Below, piece after piece: positions 26,303 through 34,940 of a stretch of 64,000 nucleotides of DNA. The stretch's first letter is position 1. Each line of letters opens with the position of its first letter. The notes beneath the pieces were generated by a model, which saw nothing but the letters and a program-made list of their open reading frames with translations, had not been told where the DNA came from and ran no database searches. The stretch lies in contig JBGCGD010000061.1 in assembly GCA_045110515.1 (NCBI GenBank), forward strand, positions 1 through 64,000, read 5' to 3'. Origin of the DNA: Granulosicoccus sp045110515. GTDB lineage: Bacteria; Pseudomonadota; Gammaproteobacteria; Granulosicoccales; Granulosicoccaceae. Made by a program: the position numbers and the translations under genes.

Positions 26303-26635
26303 TTAAATTTGAGTGAGTAATTGCATGCGATGGTTCGGCATTGCGCCGGTACGTTTCGCACCTGCCTGATCAGGTTCTATTTCAACTTGTAGGCCGTTGT
26401 GCTCAAGCAAGATGGACTGAGGAGATTCTTCGTTACCGCCAGCTTCAACAAACTGCGACGGGCTGGATAATCCGGTTGTTGATCCGTCAGCACGGATAAC
26501 CAACAGGTGATCGAAGTACACCAAGTAAGCAGTTGCTGCGGCGTGCGAGCCTTCTGCTAAAGGGAAACTCTGGTCCAGGAAATTAATCGCCTGATCCCAA
26601 TTTGCCGATGTTCTGAAGTGTTGATTCATGCCCAT
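26303..26635 (-). CDS. small protein resembling an isolated domain of malate synthase G
   Basis: An intact 110-residue frame with GGAG seven bases before ATG 26635. From residue 17 on it reads like the segment of malate synthase G (GlcB) around residues 160-230 of the E. coli enzyme: FLDQSFPLAEGS against FLDESLPLENGS, then DGSTTGLSSPSQFV against the TLRTPAQFV region, and SILLEHNGLQVEIEPD against CILLKNNGLHIELQID. The catalytic TIM-barrel parts are absent. The piece is thus the GlcB-like accessory beta domain on its own, located directly before aceA. It could be a remnant of a lost glcB or a functional small protein; the clean frame and binding site favour expression. Recognition is from memory of GlcB and not from an alignment. 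Confidence 0.6.
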   Translation of the reverse strand: MGMNQHFRTSANWDQAINFLDQSFPLAEGSHAAATAYLVYFDHLLVIRADGSTTGLSSPSQFVEAGGNEESPQSILLEHNGLQVEIEPDQAGAKRTGAMPNHRMQLLTQI

Positions 26636-26731
26636 GTTCTTGCTCCAACGTTAAACTGACGAAATGACTCCACTCGCTGTGGAAACTCGCCTGTCCTAAG
26701 GCTTAACGGCAGTGTATTAAAAAATGAACTA

Positions 26732-26770
26732 GAATTTGACAATAGAAATTACACACTGTGAATTTTACAA
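26732..26770. promoter_or_regulatory. direct repeat in the aceA-regulator intergenic region
   Basis: GAATTTGACAA (26732-26742) recurs as GAATTTTACAA (26760-26770), ten of eleven bases the same, 28 bases apart, immediately before the regulator gene. The core is a little like the TTTGCAAA motif reported for RamB/PrpR-type regulators. TTGACA at 26736 could also be a -35 box. Candidate operator only. Confidence 0.35.
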
Positions 26771-26787
26771 AAAAATAAGAGCCAAGC

Positions 26788-28314
26788 ATGTCAAAAGCCT
26801 CGTCAATACGTAATGCTCATTTTTTAGGCACTAAAATCAGGAACTTACGAAAGCGCAACAATCTGACGATGGATGATCTTTCATCGCGTTGTGTAAAATT
26901 GGATGCGGAATCCGCGCCTTCTGTGTCCTATTTGTCAATGATTGAACGAGGGAAAAGGCATCCGAGTGAGCATATGCTTCGGGTTATTGCGGAAGTTTTT
27001 CAAAAAGATGTGGCCTGGTTCCTAGATAACGCGCCCGAAGAATCAGCAATAGCACCGGTTAAAGGGAACAAAGGCGGTGTAGCTGGCATGACGCTGGAGC
27101 CGGGTTTCTTATTCTCCAAGGAAATCTTACAAAACGCTATCCCGGAAATGCTTTCCCAAACCGGTGTTTCCGGACGTCAGTTTGCACATTTGTTAATTCG
27201 GGCTCATCAGGAAAACAATCAAAACCATTTTCCTGAACTAGAACGCGCTGCTGAAAACGTTGGTAAAAAACAAATGCCCCTAAGCGTTGAAGCTTTGATG
27301 GACATATGCACCAACATGGGTTTAAAAATAAAATGGTTTACCCGATTGCCAAAAGCGGCGCAGTCAAAAACGACCGTAAGAGACTCTGGCATAGTGCGTT
27401 CATATTTTGATGCACCGGCAACTATTTACGTAAATAAAGTCATGCAGCAACAACCCGAACGCTTGAAGTATGACTTAGCTTTATACATTGGTCATAAGGT
27501 ATTGCACGAAGGTGATGGTGTAAAAAGCTTAATGACAACAGGCCCAAAGGCTGAAGAGACCGTTAGTGATTTCTCTTTGGGTTTGGATGCCAGTAGCGCA
27601 TTAAATGCACAGGATATCGTGCATGCCTGGCGTGATTTCGAATGTAGTTTTTTCGCAGGCGCATTGCTCTGTCCTAAGGTGCCATTTCGCAGGCTGCTAG
27701 AACAAAAAGCTCATGACATTAGTGTGGCCGAGATGGTTGGTGTTTCAACTTCTACAGTGATGAGGCGTATGACCGTCGTATCATCATACCCTCACTGGCA
27801 CTACTTTGATGCCTACCCGCCAGGGCGCTTACACGCTGTGTATAGAGGCAATGGCATCCCTCTACCCTGGGGAAACATGCGGCTTGTTCAAGACCCCTGT
27901 CAACACTGGGCGGTATTCAGAATGATCAATACCGATTCAAATGCAAGCTCAGCACAAATCTCGGTATTGGATGTTGGAACAGAGCCACGAATTTACTGCT
28001 GCGAATCAGTTAAAGTCAGCGACATGTCAGGGGCAGGACATGTATTGTGTGCAGGCATCGATGTCAATCCCGCGCTTACCGCTCAAGGCGTTGATGCTTC
28101 ACAAGTAGCGCAGTCTCTGAAAGATGCTTGCATAGCCGGTGGCGGATCAGTGGCTATCCCAGAGGATATCAAGAACGAATTGCGTCAAATAGCCAAACTA
28201 TTAAACATTGCTTGGCTAGGTCGTGGAATTGAAAAAGACGCGCGTTTGATTTGCCCGCGAAGTGGCGCCTGCCCTCGTTCACCTAGCTGCCACACCGACA
28301 TGTCCGGTATGTAA
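26788..28314 (+). CDS. XRE-family regulator of the RamB/ScfR type
   Basis: A 508-residue transcription factor. Residues 10-70 form an XRE helix-turn-helix (GTKIRNLRKRNNLTMDDLSSRC, SYLSMIERGKRHPSEHML). The middle holds an IrrE-like peptidase-fold region (around DLALYIGHKVLHEGDG) and a DUF2083-like sensor region; the end is Cys-rich (ICPRSGACPRSPSC). This order is that of short-chain fatty-acyl-CoA regulators, of which RamB controls glyoxylate genes in Corynebacterium and Mycobacterium. It is divergent from the small malate-synthase-like gene and aceA, so control of the glyoxylate shunt in response to acyl-CoA is a likely role by inference. Confidence 0.82.
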   Translation: MSKASSIRNAHFLGTKIRNLRKRNNLTMDDLSSRCVKLDAESAPSVSYLSMIERGKRHPSEHMLRVIAEVFQKDVAWFLDNAPEESAIAPVKGNKGGVAGMTLEPGFLFSKEILQNAIPEMLSQTGVSGRQFAHLLIRAHQENNQNHFPELERAAENVGKKQMPLSVEALMDICTNMGLKIKWFTRLPKAAQSKTTVRDSGIVRSYFDAPATIYVNKVMQQQPERLKYDLALYIGHKVLHEGDGVKSLMTTGPKAEETVSDFSLGLDASSALNAQDIVHAWRDFECSFFAGALLCPKVPFRRLLEQKAHDISVAEMVGVSTSTVMRRMTVVSSYPHWHYFDAYPPGRLHAVYRGNGIPLPWGNMRLVQDPCQHWAVFRMINTDSNASSAQISVLDVGTEPRIYCCESVKVSDMSGAGHVLCAGIDVNPALTAQGVDASQVAQSLKDACIAGGGSVAIPEDIKNELRQIAKLLNIAWLGRGIEKDARLICPRSGACPRSPSCHTDMSGM

Positions 28315-28329
28315 ATACCGAGATACCCC

Positions 28330-28349
28330 AATAGCGATTCGTCGCTATT
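28330..28349. terminator. hairpin with TTCG loop between convergent genes
   Basis: AATAGCGA, loop TTCG, TCGCTATT: a perfect 8-bp stem with the very stable UUCG tetraloop when read on the plus strand. It lies between the regulator stop (28314) and includes the recR stop. T-runs are short, so termination strength is uncertain. Confidence 0.5.
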
Positions 28350-28947
28350 TGCTAAGCAGGGTACGCTGGGCAAAAGCCACAGACAGCGTGCCCCCATCAG
28401 CAAACTCCAATTCGCTACCCACAGGAACACCACGAGCTATCTGCAACACTGGCACCTCATACTTTGCTGCGATATCACCGATGTATCGGGCGGTAGCCTG
28501 CCCTTCTACGGTAGGATTGGTTGCCAAGGTTACTTCGTCGACACCGCCATCGGCTAGACGGGCTTCTAACATATCCAAACCTAAGTCTTTGGGACCCACA
28601 CCATCGAGTGGTGAAAGATGACCCAGCAATAGAAAGTACTTACCCCGATATTGCGTAGCCCGGTCGATTGCCAATACATCGGCCTGATTTTCGACAATGC
28701 ACAACTGCGATGAGAGCCTGCCTGGATCGGAGCACCAGCGGCATAACGCTTGTTCCGTGAAAATACGGCATTGCTCGCAATGAGTGATTTTATCCATCGC
28801 TTTGATGAGCGTCTCGCCCAACTGCGTTGCAGCAGCTCTGTCTCTACGCAACAAATGCAAGGCCATACGTTGGGCAGACTTCGGCCCTACGCCTGGCAAA
28901 CAGCGCAACGATTCTATCAAGTCTTCGAGCAATCCACTCGTAGCCAT
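28345..28947 (-). CDS. recR: recombination mediator RecR
   Basis: Works with RecO in RecF-pathway repair; forms a ring that clamps DNA. The 200 residues have the N-terminal helix-hairpin-helix (LRCLPGVGPKSAQRMALHLL), the four-cysteine zinc site CEQCRIFTEQALCRWC, and a Toprim domain with VENQADVLAID and the DGVGPKDLGLD segment. Same direction as and 28 bases after ybaB. Confidence 0.97.
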   Translation of the reverse strand: MATSGLLEDLIESLRCLPGVGPKSAQRMALHLLRRDRAAATQLGETLIKAMDKITHCEQCRIFTEQALCRWCSDPGRLSSQLCIVENQADVLAIDRATQYRGKYFLLLGHLSPLDGVGPKDLGLDMLEARLADGGVDEVTLATNPTVEGQATARYIGDIAAKYEVPVLQIARGVPVGSELEFADGGTLSVAFAQRTLLSK

Positions 28948-28975
28948 ACTGTCTTAACTATCCTCAACGAATGGT

Positions 28976-29299
28976 TTAAAACGGAAGCTTCATACCTGGC
29001 GGTAATTCCATACCGTTGGTCAGCCCGCTGAGCTTGGACTGTGAAGCACTAGCAAGTTTGTGAGTTGCATCGTTAACTGCCGCAGCCACTAAGTCCTCAA
29101 GCATGTCTTTGTCATCGCCGACTAGGGAGTCATCAATAGACACTTTGCGCAGTTCGTGCTGGCCGTTCATGACCACAGACACAAGACCACCACCGCTCTG
29201 CCCTTCGATCTCCATGTTTGCAATCTCTTCTTGAGCACGCTGCATATCTTCCTGCATTTTTTGCGCTTGCTTCATCAGATTGCCAATACCACCCTTCAT
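28976..29299 (-). CDS. ybaB: YbaB/EbfC nucleoid-associated protein
   Basis: Small DNA-binding dimer of 107 residues. The N-terminal helix GNLMKQAQKMQEDMQRAQEEIAN and the central GGGLVSVVMNGQHELRKVSID are characteristic, with the C-terminal GMELPPGMKLPF. It sits between dnaX and recR, the standard order in gammaproteobacteria. Confidence 0.95.
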   Translation of the reverse strand: MKGGIGNLMKQAQKMQEDMQRAQEEIANMEIEGQSGGGLVSVVMNGQHELRKVSIDDSLVGDDKDMLEDLVAAAVNDATHKLASASQSKLSGLTNGMELPPGMKLPF

Positions 29300-29355
29300 A
29301 ATGACCTCTTTTAGATACGTTTAAATTAAGGATACGCCAGAGATTACTTATCCGA

Positions 29356-31179
29356 TCAGTGTTCACCGATTGGCTGGATGCTGGCCGGATCAACCGCCGC
29401 ATCGACACGATCGATCAATTGCTTAACGACTGGATCTTCGTTAATAGAAACACGAGCCGCATTCATTTCATCGGCTTCAATTTTTTCATCAATCCTTGCG
29501 GGCGTGTTGAGTTCCCCGTTCATCAGTGAAATGTCAACCTTAAGCTCTTGGCCCATCCAGGCAGTAAGAGCCGCATTAACGCGTTCAGCAAATCTAGGGG
29601 TATTCAGATGCTCAGAACTTGCCTCTAACTGCAATTGAAGCCGGTTGTTGTCCCAGGATATCAACTGCGTATGGCTGGCTAATTGACGTGGCATACCGGA
29701 GATATCCAGCTCGGACACAATTTGATGCCAATCGGATGGTTTGATGGCGGACTTGTCAATCGCCGACTTTGAGACTGCTGCCGTTTCAGGAGCTTTAGCA
29801 GGTGCGGCAGGTGCGGCAGGTGCGGCAGGTGGCAGTGTAGTCGGTTGCACATTCGCGGAGCTGGGTGTTGCCACGGGCGGGGTCTCCCCTAACGCCGCGG
29901 CTAACGCTGCAGCTCGCAGTGAACCACCGGCAGACACTTCTCCGCGAATCGGAATGGATGGTATTACTGTGTCTGTGCTGGTAGACGTTGATGCTGTTGA
30001 CACGGTGCTCGCTGTAGGGAGATGAGTTGTCGGTGCCGATTGAGCGCGTTCAGTGTCAGTCTCACCTGCCCTCTGTACGGGTAGCACATCGCCTTGAGGC
30101 TTAAACGCACTCATACGCAGCAGCGCCATGTCGAATGCTTCTCGTGGATCTGGGGCAAACGGTAGGTCCCTACGGGCATGCGTGCCTATTTGATAAAAAA
30201 GCTGCACTTCATCGGCCGCTAAAGACTTCGCCAGACTCGTCATTCGTTCGATGCCTGCAGAATTCTCATCCACGCTTCCTGGAACAGACTGCAACATGGC
30301 TATCTTGTGTAACAAACTTAATATTTCACCCATCAGTTCAGCAAAATCAGGCGCGTACTCGGATAAGGATTCAACCCGTTCGAACAGCTGAGCAAGGTCA
30401 CCAGCACCAATTGACTCAATCAAGCCCAATAGCCTATCGACCGACGCTCTACCGAGCATCGACTCGACATCACTTTCTTTGACTGCGCCCACACCAAAAG
30501 CGGCCGCCTGTTCTACAAGACTCAGTGAATCACGCACACTGCCTTCGGAAGCTCTGGCAATTAGCTCTAGAGCAGGCTTCTCATGTTCTATGGATTCTTC
30601 GCTCAGGATCTTGCTGAGATAGTCAACCAAGACACCTGACGCCATGCGCTTAAGATTGAACTGCAAGCAGCGCGACAGAACGGTTACCGGTACTTTTTGC
30701 GGATCAGTGGTGGCGAGCAGAAACTTTACGTGCTCTGGTGGTTCTTCCAGCGTTTTAAGCAAGGCATTAAAACTGTGGTTAGAGAACATGTGTACTTCAT
30801 CAATCAAGTAAACCTTATAGCGCCCACTTGATGGCGCATAAGGTACGTTCTCGAGTAACTCTCGTGTCTCTTCAACTTTTGTGCGAGATGCGGCGTCGAC
30901 CTCGATTAGGTCGAAAAACCTACCGGCTTCTATATCCTTACAAGAGCTGCACTCACCACATGGACTGGCGCTGACACCGTTGGTTTCGCAGTTTAGGCAT
31001 TTGGCGAAGATACGCGCAATGGTCGTCTTGCCGACGCCACGCATGCCCGTGAACAGATAGGCGTGATGCAGTCTGTTTGTATCTAGCGCATTGACGAGCG
31101 CACGCAAGACTGACTCTTGGCCAATCATGTCCCGAAAGTGCTGCGGCCGCCATTTGCGCGCAAGTACCTTGTAGCTCAT
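29356..31179 (-). CDS. dnaX: DNA polymerase III subunits gamma and tau
   Basis: Clamp-loader ATPase and replisome organiser. The first 360 residues hold the AAA+ parts: Walker A GMRGVGKTTIARIF, zinc-binding CGECSSC, Walker B LIDEVHM and the SRCLQFNLKR sensor. A Thr/Ala/Pro-rich linker (about 355-470) leads to a tau-type C-terminal domain (SDWHQIVSELDISGMPRQLA). The full frame is 607 residues. I saw no clear A-AAA-AAG slippery site in the linker for a gamma form. It lies 37 bases downstream of ffs. Confidence 0.96.
   Translation of the reverse strand: MSYKVLARKWRPQHFRDMIGQESVLRALVNALDTNRLHHAYLFTGMRGVGKTTIARIFAKCLNCETNGVSASPCGECSSCKDIEAGRFFDLIEVDAASRTKVEETRELLENVPYAPSSGRYKVYLIDEVHMFSNHSFNALLKTLEEPPEHVKFLLATTDPQKVPVTVLSRCLQFNLKRMASGVLVDYLSKILSEESIEHEKPALELIARASEGSVRDSLSLVEQAAAFGVGAVKESDVESMLGRASVDRLLGLIESIGAGDLAQLFERVESLSEYAPDFAELMGEILSLLHKIAMLQSVPGSVDENSAGIERMTSLAKSLAADEVQLFYQIGTHARRDLPFAPDPREAFDMALLRMSAFKPQGDVLPVQRAGETDTERAQSAPTTHLPTASTVSTASTSTSTDTVIPSIPIRGEVSAGGSLRAAALAAALGETPPVATPSSANVQPTTLPPAAPAAPAAPAKAPETAAVSKSAIDKSAIKPSDWHQIVSELDISGMPRQLASHTQLISWDNNRLQLQLEASSEHLNTPRFAERVNAALTAWMGQELKVDISLMNGELNTPARIDEKIEADEMNAARVSINEDPVVKQLIDRVDAAVDPASIQPIGEH
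29801..29830. repeat. 9-bp tandem repeat inside dnaX linker
   Basis: GGTGCGGCA is repeated three times exactly with a partial fourth unit. In the dnaX frame it encodes an Ala-Pro-Ala repeat in the interdomain linker. Copy number may vary between strains by slippage without breaking the frame. Confidence 0.8.
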
Positions 31180-31216
31180 TGAGGTCGGTGATACGCCGCG
31201 ATATTAAGAAGGCGGC

Positions 31217-31320
31217 ATCCCGTACCAGCAACATCTCGGCGCCCGAATCCACTGCTGCCGCTGCTCCCTTCCGGGCCTGACGGGGTTAACAGTTTATCGC
31301 CGCGAGAGTGCCGATACGGA
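31217..31320 (-). ncRNA. ffs: 4.5S signal recognition particle RNA
   Basis: On the minus strand the domain IV core GTCAGGCCCGGAAGGGAGCA is present (the GGAA tetraloop and the asymmetric loop bound by Ffh). The flanks pair as a long rod: CCGTATCGGCA at the 5' end with TTGCTGGTACGG at the 3' end. Length about 104 bases by pairing; exact ends are estimated. Position just upstream of dnaX is common in this group. The RNA guides cotranslational membrane targeting with Ffh and FtsY. Confidence 0.93.
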
Positions 31321-31437
31321 ACACCATAGCCCGACTATTCTGGGGCTTGAAGGCTCAGTGTGCAAGCACCATCTGAAAATCTCATCCACCTTTAACAATT
31401 AGGGACGGTAATTGACCCGGATTGTTCCATCGAAGGC

Positions 31438-31455
31438 CCGTCATCTTCGCGTCAT
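31438..31455 (+). promoter_or_regulatory. Pho box upstream of phoB
   Basis: CCGTCAT (31438-31444) and GCGTCAT (31449-31455) form two heptamers with the 11-base period of PhoB-binding Pho boxes, followed by ATTT. It is nearly the same as the box before pstS (CGTCA core, TTCG spacer). It lies about 60-80 bases before the phoB start, implying autoregulation. Confidence 0.7.
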
Positions 31456-31512
31456 ATTTCCCGACCAGACCACCGCTGATCATCAAATGCGCGTTAAGAT
31501 TCCGAAACAATA

Positions 31513-32229
31513 ATGCGGTCTACAAAACCTGATATGCCAGCAGATATACTCATTGTAGAGGATGAAAAATCAATCCGAGACATGCTGCGCATGGCGTTGA
31601 GGAAACAGGGGCATACAGTGCACGACGCAGAAACGGTTGCCGAAGCACGGACACTCATGGCTGCCACCCAAATGCATCTATGTCTGGTCGATTGGATGTT
31701 ACCCGGCGGAAGTGGTCTGGAATTCGTCCGCTCGCTGCGCAAAGACTCCATGTACCGCAATTTACCCGTCATCATGGTCACTGCCCGGACCGAAGAGCAC
31801 GATATAACCGCAGGCTTAGATGCCGGAGCCGACGACTACATCACCAAACCCTTTTCGCCCAGAGAGCTACAGTCGCGTATCAAGGCCCTGCTACGACGCA
31901 GTGCTGATTTTCAGGTCGATTCAAAGATCACTCTAGGCCCCTTGGAGCTCGACGCGGCTGCCCACCGCCTCACAGCGAATGGCGTAGATGTTCCTGTGGG
32001 GCATACTGAGTTCAAACTCATCTCATTCCTAATGCACAACCCAAACCGGGTTTTCAGCCGATCCCAGCTGTTAGACCACGTCTGGGGCAACGGCACTTTC
32101 ATTGAAGAAAGGACGGTGGATGTCCACATATTGCGCCTGCGCAAGAGTCTAAAACCCTATTCGGCAGATGCCATGCTCGACACTGTACGCGGCGCCGGAT
32201 ACCGGCTTGTCGCCGATCCAGCGAGCTAG
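31513..32229 (+). CDS. phoB: phosphate regulon response regulator PhoB
   Basis: OmpR-family regulator. The receiver domain has ILIVEDE, the phosphorylated Asp in LVDWMLPGGSG (residue 60 here, 53 if the second ATG at 31534 is used, close to Asp54 of E. coli) and the TKPFSPREL segment with the conserved Lys. The C-terminal winged helix ends in VDVHILRLRKSL and TVRGAGYRL. ATG 31534 (MPADILIVEDE) matches other PhoB N-termini better. It heads phoR and the pst genes, with a Pho box upstream. Confidence 0.95.
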   Translation: MRSTKPDMPADILIVEDEKSIRDMLRMALRKQGHTVHDAETVAEARTLMAATQMHLCLVDWMLPGGSGLEFVRSLRKDSMYRNLPVIMVTARTEEHDITAGLDAGADDYITKPFSPRELQSRIKALLRRSADFQVDSKITLGPLELDAAAHRLTANGVDVPVGHTEFKLISFLMHNPNRVFSRSQLLDHVWGNGTFIEERTVDVHILRLRKSLKPYSADAMLDTVRGAGYRLVADPAS

Positions 32230-32340
32230 TTTCAGCTTTTCCTAAAAAACGAGCGTCCTCATCGCATATTCGCCACACGCCTGCCCGATTTCCAAATGGA
32301 ATCGGTATGATGCTCGCATGCTGGACTACACCCCTATAAG

Positions 32341-33660
32341 ATGAAGTTGTCACCTAGTCTCAAAAGCGAGATTAGCTGGGTGGTCGCCGGATTCATTGGC
32401 GTTTTACTCATAGGCTTCGCTCTCGGCTCCCCAGCAATCGGCGTAGTAATCTACTTAGCTGGCTACGTGGCATGGCTGCTTTTGCGAATGAACGCGCTGG
32501 TCAGCTGGCTTAGCGCAGGTGCTAAACCCTCTGAAGCTCCGCCGACCACCGGTCTCAGCGACGAAATCGTGCAGCTGGTTCACCGAGAAAAAAAATATAG
32601 CCGCAAGCAAAAAAACCGTTATCGCAGCACCCTGGCTCAGTTCAATTCGTTGGCCTCTGATCTACCTGATGCGACGGTGGTCCTGTCTGAGGATCATGAG
32701 ATTCGATGGTCAAACGCAGCGGCGCTCAATTTACTGAATATCCATCCCGACAGAGACAAGGGTCAACGCATAGACAATCTGATCCGGATACCTGAGTTTC
32801 GAGAGTTCCTGCATTCCGAGGAAGGGGCTGAAGAACTCGAAATTCCAGGGCCTGTGGCGCAAGGGAAAGTACTCGCCGTCAGAAAAGTGCGTACGGGTAA
32901 GCACATGAAAGTCCTGATTGCCGCCGATATCACGCAACGAGTCCAGGTGCGTGAAATGCGCAAGGCGTTTGTCGCGGATGTTTCTCACGAACTCCGGACG
33001 CCTTTGACCGTGATTCGTGGGTATCTGGAAATGCTGCGCGATGAGTCCAGCATGGATAAGGAGTTGTTGCACTCACTTGATCAAATCACTGTCCAGTCAG
33101 ACCGCATGCGTGGCATTGTAGAAGACCTTCTTCAGCTCTCAAAACTCGAAGGCAATTTGCTAGGCAAAAGCGAAGGGACTGTAGTGAACGTTTCAAACAT
33201 GATCGAATCGATGATTGCTCCTCTAAACGAGATATCTGCGGATCATCAAATAACCACCCAGTTAGACTCGTCATTACACCTGATGGGCTCTGAATCTGAA
33301 CTTTTCAGTGCCTTTAATAACCTGCTTACCAATGCAGTTCGCTACACAGATCCCTGCACCCAAATCCAAGTGGTCTGGAACACCGATCATGAAGGCTCTC
33401 CCCGGTATTGCGTGTCTGATAACGGACCGGGCATTGAAGCTCGACACTTGTCCAGACTCAGCGAGCGGTTCTATCGAGTTGATGCCAGCCGGTCACGAGA
33501 TGCGGGCGGTACCGGTCTGGGGCTGGCAATTGTGAAACATGCTGCACAGCGACATGGTGGCATGCTCAACATAAGCAGTACGCCGGGTATGGGTTCTGAA
33601 TTTACAATTACCTTTCCCGCCACTCGGTCTATAACCTACGAGTCAACCGCAAATCAGTAA
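32341..33660 (+). CDS. phoR: phosphate regulon sensor kinase PhoR
   Basis: Inner-membrane histidine kinase. Two hydrophobic N-terminal segments (residues 10-50) are followed by a PAS region (SDLPDATVVLSEDHEIRWSN), the H box ADVSHELRTPLTVIRGYLEML with the phosphorylated His, and the ATPase domain with N box NNLLTNAVRYTDP, VSDNGPGIE and GGTGLGLAIVKH. The 439 residues are typical of PhoR. It lies 111 bases behind phoB. Confidence 0.94.
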   Translation: MKLSPSLKSEISWVVAGFIGVLLIGFALGSPAIGVVIYLAGYVAWLLLRMNALVSWLSAGAKPSEAPPTTGLSDEIVQLVHREKKYSRKQKNRYRSTLAQFNSLASDLPDATVVLSEDHEIRWSNAAALNLLNIHPDRDKGQRIDNLIRIPEFREFLHSEEGAEELEIPGPVAQGKVLAVRKVRTGKHMKVLIAADITQRVQVREMRKAFVADVSHELRTPLTVIRGYLEMLRDESSMDKELLHSLDQITVQSDRMRGIVEDLLQLSKLEGNLLGKSEGTVVNVSNMIESMIAPLNEISADHQITTQLDSSLHLMGSESELFSAFNNLLTNAVRYTDPCTQIQVVWNTDHEGSPRYCVSDNGPGIEARHLSRLSERFYRVDASRSRDAGGTGLGLAIVKHAAQRHGGMLNISSTPGMGSEFTITFPATRSITYESTANQ

Positions 33661-33733
33661 CTTAAGTGCCCTCTAAATGGAGAGCGTACGAAAACATTGC
33701 CTCAATTTACGTTTCGGTTCAAATAAGATGAAT

Positions 33734-33751
33734 TTGTCATATTCGCGTCAC
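33734..33751 (+). promoter_or_regulatory. Pho box upstream of pstS
   Basis: TTGTCAT (33734-33740), ATTC, GCGTCAC (33745-33751), then ATAA: two PhoB heptamers at an 11-base period, close to the consensus CTGTCAT. It lies 59 bases before the pstS start. Confidence 0.8.
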
Positions 33752-33809
33752 ATAAGAACCCGATACTGCGCAGGTCAATTCAAACGCCTCATTTAGCAAG
33801 AAACTGATC

Positions 33810-34844
33810 ATGAATAAGACAACTTTAGCATTGAGCTCAGCTGTTCTGGCAAGCGTGTTCTCGTCAGCGGCGTTTGCTCGCGACAGCATCAGCATTGTAG
33901 GGTCTTCAACCGTTTATCCGTTCGCGACCGTTGTCGCAGAGCGATTCGGAAAAACCACGGACTTCAAAACACCGAAAATTGAAGCAACAGGTTCAGGTGG
34001 TGGCTTCAAGCTGTTCTGTTCAGGTATCGGCGTACAGACACCTGATGTGACAAATTCATCTCGTAGAATGAAAGTCAGCGAGTTCGATTCGTGCAAGGCA
34101 AATGGTGTGACTGACATCGTCGAAGTGCTTATCGGATTTGATGGTATAGCCGTGGCCAACTCAGTCAATTCAACGCAATATGATATGGGTGTTAAAGATC
34201 TTTATCTGGCTCTTGCCAAATCAGTACCCAATCCTTCAAACGCAGACGAACTCATCGAGAACCCATACAAACTATGGTCCGAGATTAACCCTGCGCTTCC
34301 GGCAGTGGACATTGAAGTGCTTGGCCCTCCTCCAACGTCGGGTACTCGTGACGCATTTGTAGAACTGGCAATGGAAGGCGGTTGCGAGCAGTTTCCGTCG
34401 GTTAAAGCGCTGGAGAAAAATGAATTTAAATCGGTATGCCACACGATGCGAGAAGATGGCGCTTACGTTGAAGCAGGCGAAAACGACAACCTGATTGTTC
34501 AAAAATTGGAAGCTAACCCGAATGCGCTGGGTATCTTCGGTTTCAGCTTCCTTGAACAGAATTCAGATATAGTCCAAAGCTCGATCATAGACGGCTATAC
34601 GGCCGACTTCGATGCAATCGCCGATGGCGACTACGTCATCTCGCGCCCCTTATATTTCTACGTAAAAGCTCAGCACGTGGGCACGGTACCAGGCATCGAG
34701 GAATATTTGGCTGAGTTCACTAACGAGCAAGCTTGGGGTGAAGACGGTTATCTAGCGGACAAGGGTATGATCCCTTTGGATGATGATCTACGCGCCGAAA
34801 TCGGAACGGCAGTAAGCCAACTGGAAAGTTTGAATCTTCAGTAA
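33810..34844 (+). CDS. pstS: phosphate ABC transporter, periplasmic phosphate-binding protein
   Basis: Phosphate-binding protein of the high-affinity Pst system. A signal peptide (residues 1-24, cleavage after AFA) is followed by ISIVGSSTVYPFA, the usual start of this long PstS class, with phosphate-contacting residues in GSSTVYPF, SSRRM and PPTSGTRDAF. The 344 residues lack a lipobox, so it is free in the periplasm. Preceded by a Pho box and followed by a strong terminator-like hairpin. Confidence 0.94.
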   Translation: MNKTTLALSSAVLASVFSSAAFARDSISIVGSSTVYPFATVVAERFGKTTDFKTPKIEATGSGGGFKLFCSGIGVQTPDVTNSSRRMKVSEFDSCKANGVTDIVEVLIGFDGIAVANSVNSTQYDMGVKDLYLALAKSVPNPSNADELIENPYKLWSEINPALPAVDIEVLGPPPTSGTRDAFVELAMEGGCEQFPSVKALEKNEFKSVCHTMREDGAYVEAGENDNLIVQKLEANPNALGIFGFSFLEQNSDIVQSSIIDGYTADFDAIADGDYVISRPLYFYVKAQHVGTVPGIEEYLAEFTNEQAWGEDGYLADKGMIPLDDDLRAEIGTAVSQLESLNLQ

Positions 34845-34870
34845 GGCATCGGATTCAATCAAGACGAATC

Positions 34871-34906
34871 AGGGTCTTGCTTCATCACTGAAGTAGGACC
34901 CTTTTT
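34871..34906 (+). terminator. hairpin with T-run between pstS and pstC
   Basis: AGGGTCTTGCTTCA, loop TCAC, TGAAGTAGGACCCT, then TTTTT. The stem is 14 bp with two G-T pairs. It lies between pstS and the permease genes, so it probably lets most transcripts stop after pstS and yields more binding protein than permease. Confidence 0.8.
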
Positions 34907-34940
34907 CCGTATGTTTTAGGCAGAGCTAGGCAACACAACT

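Noticed and set aside
29700..30120. Programmed frameshift site in dnaX for a short gamma form
   Set aside because: No A-AAA-AAG-type slippery run seen on the coding strand of the linker region.
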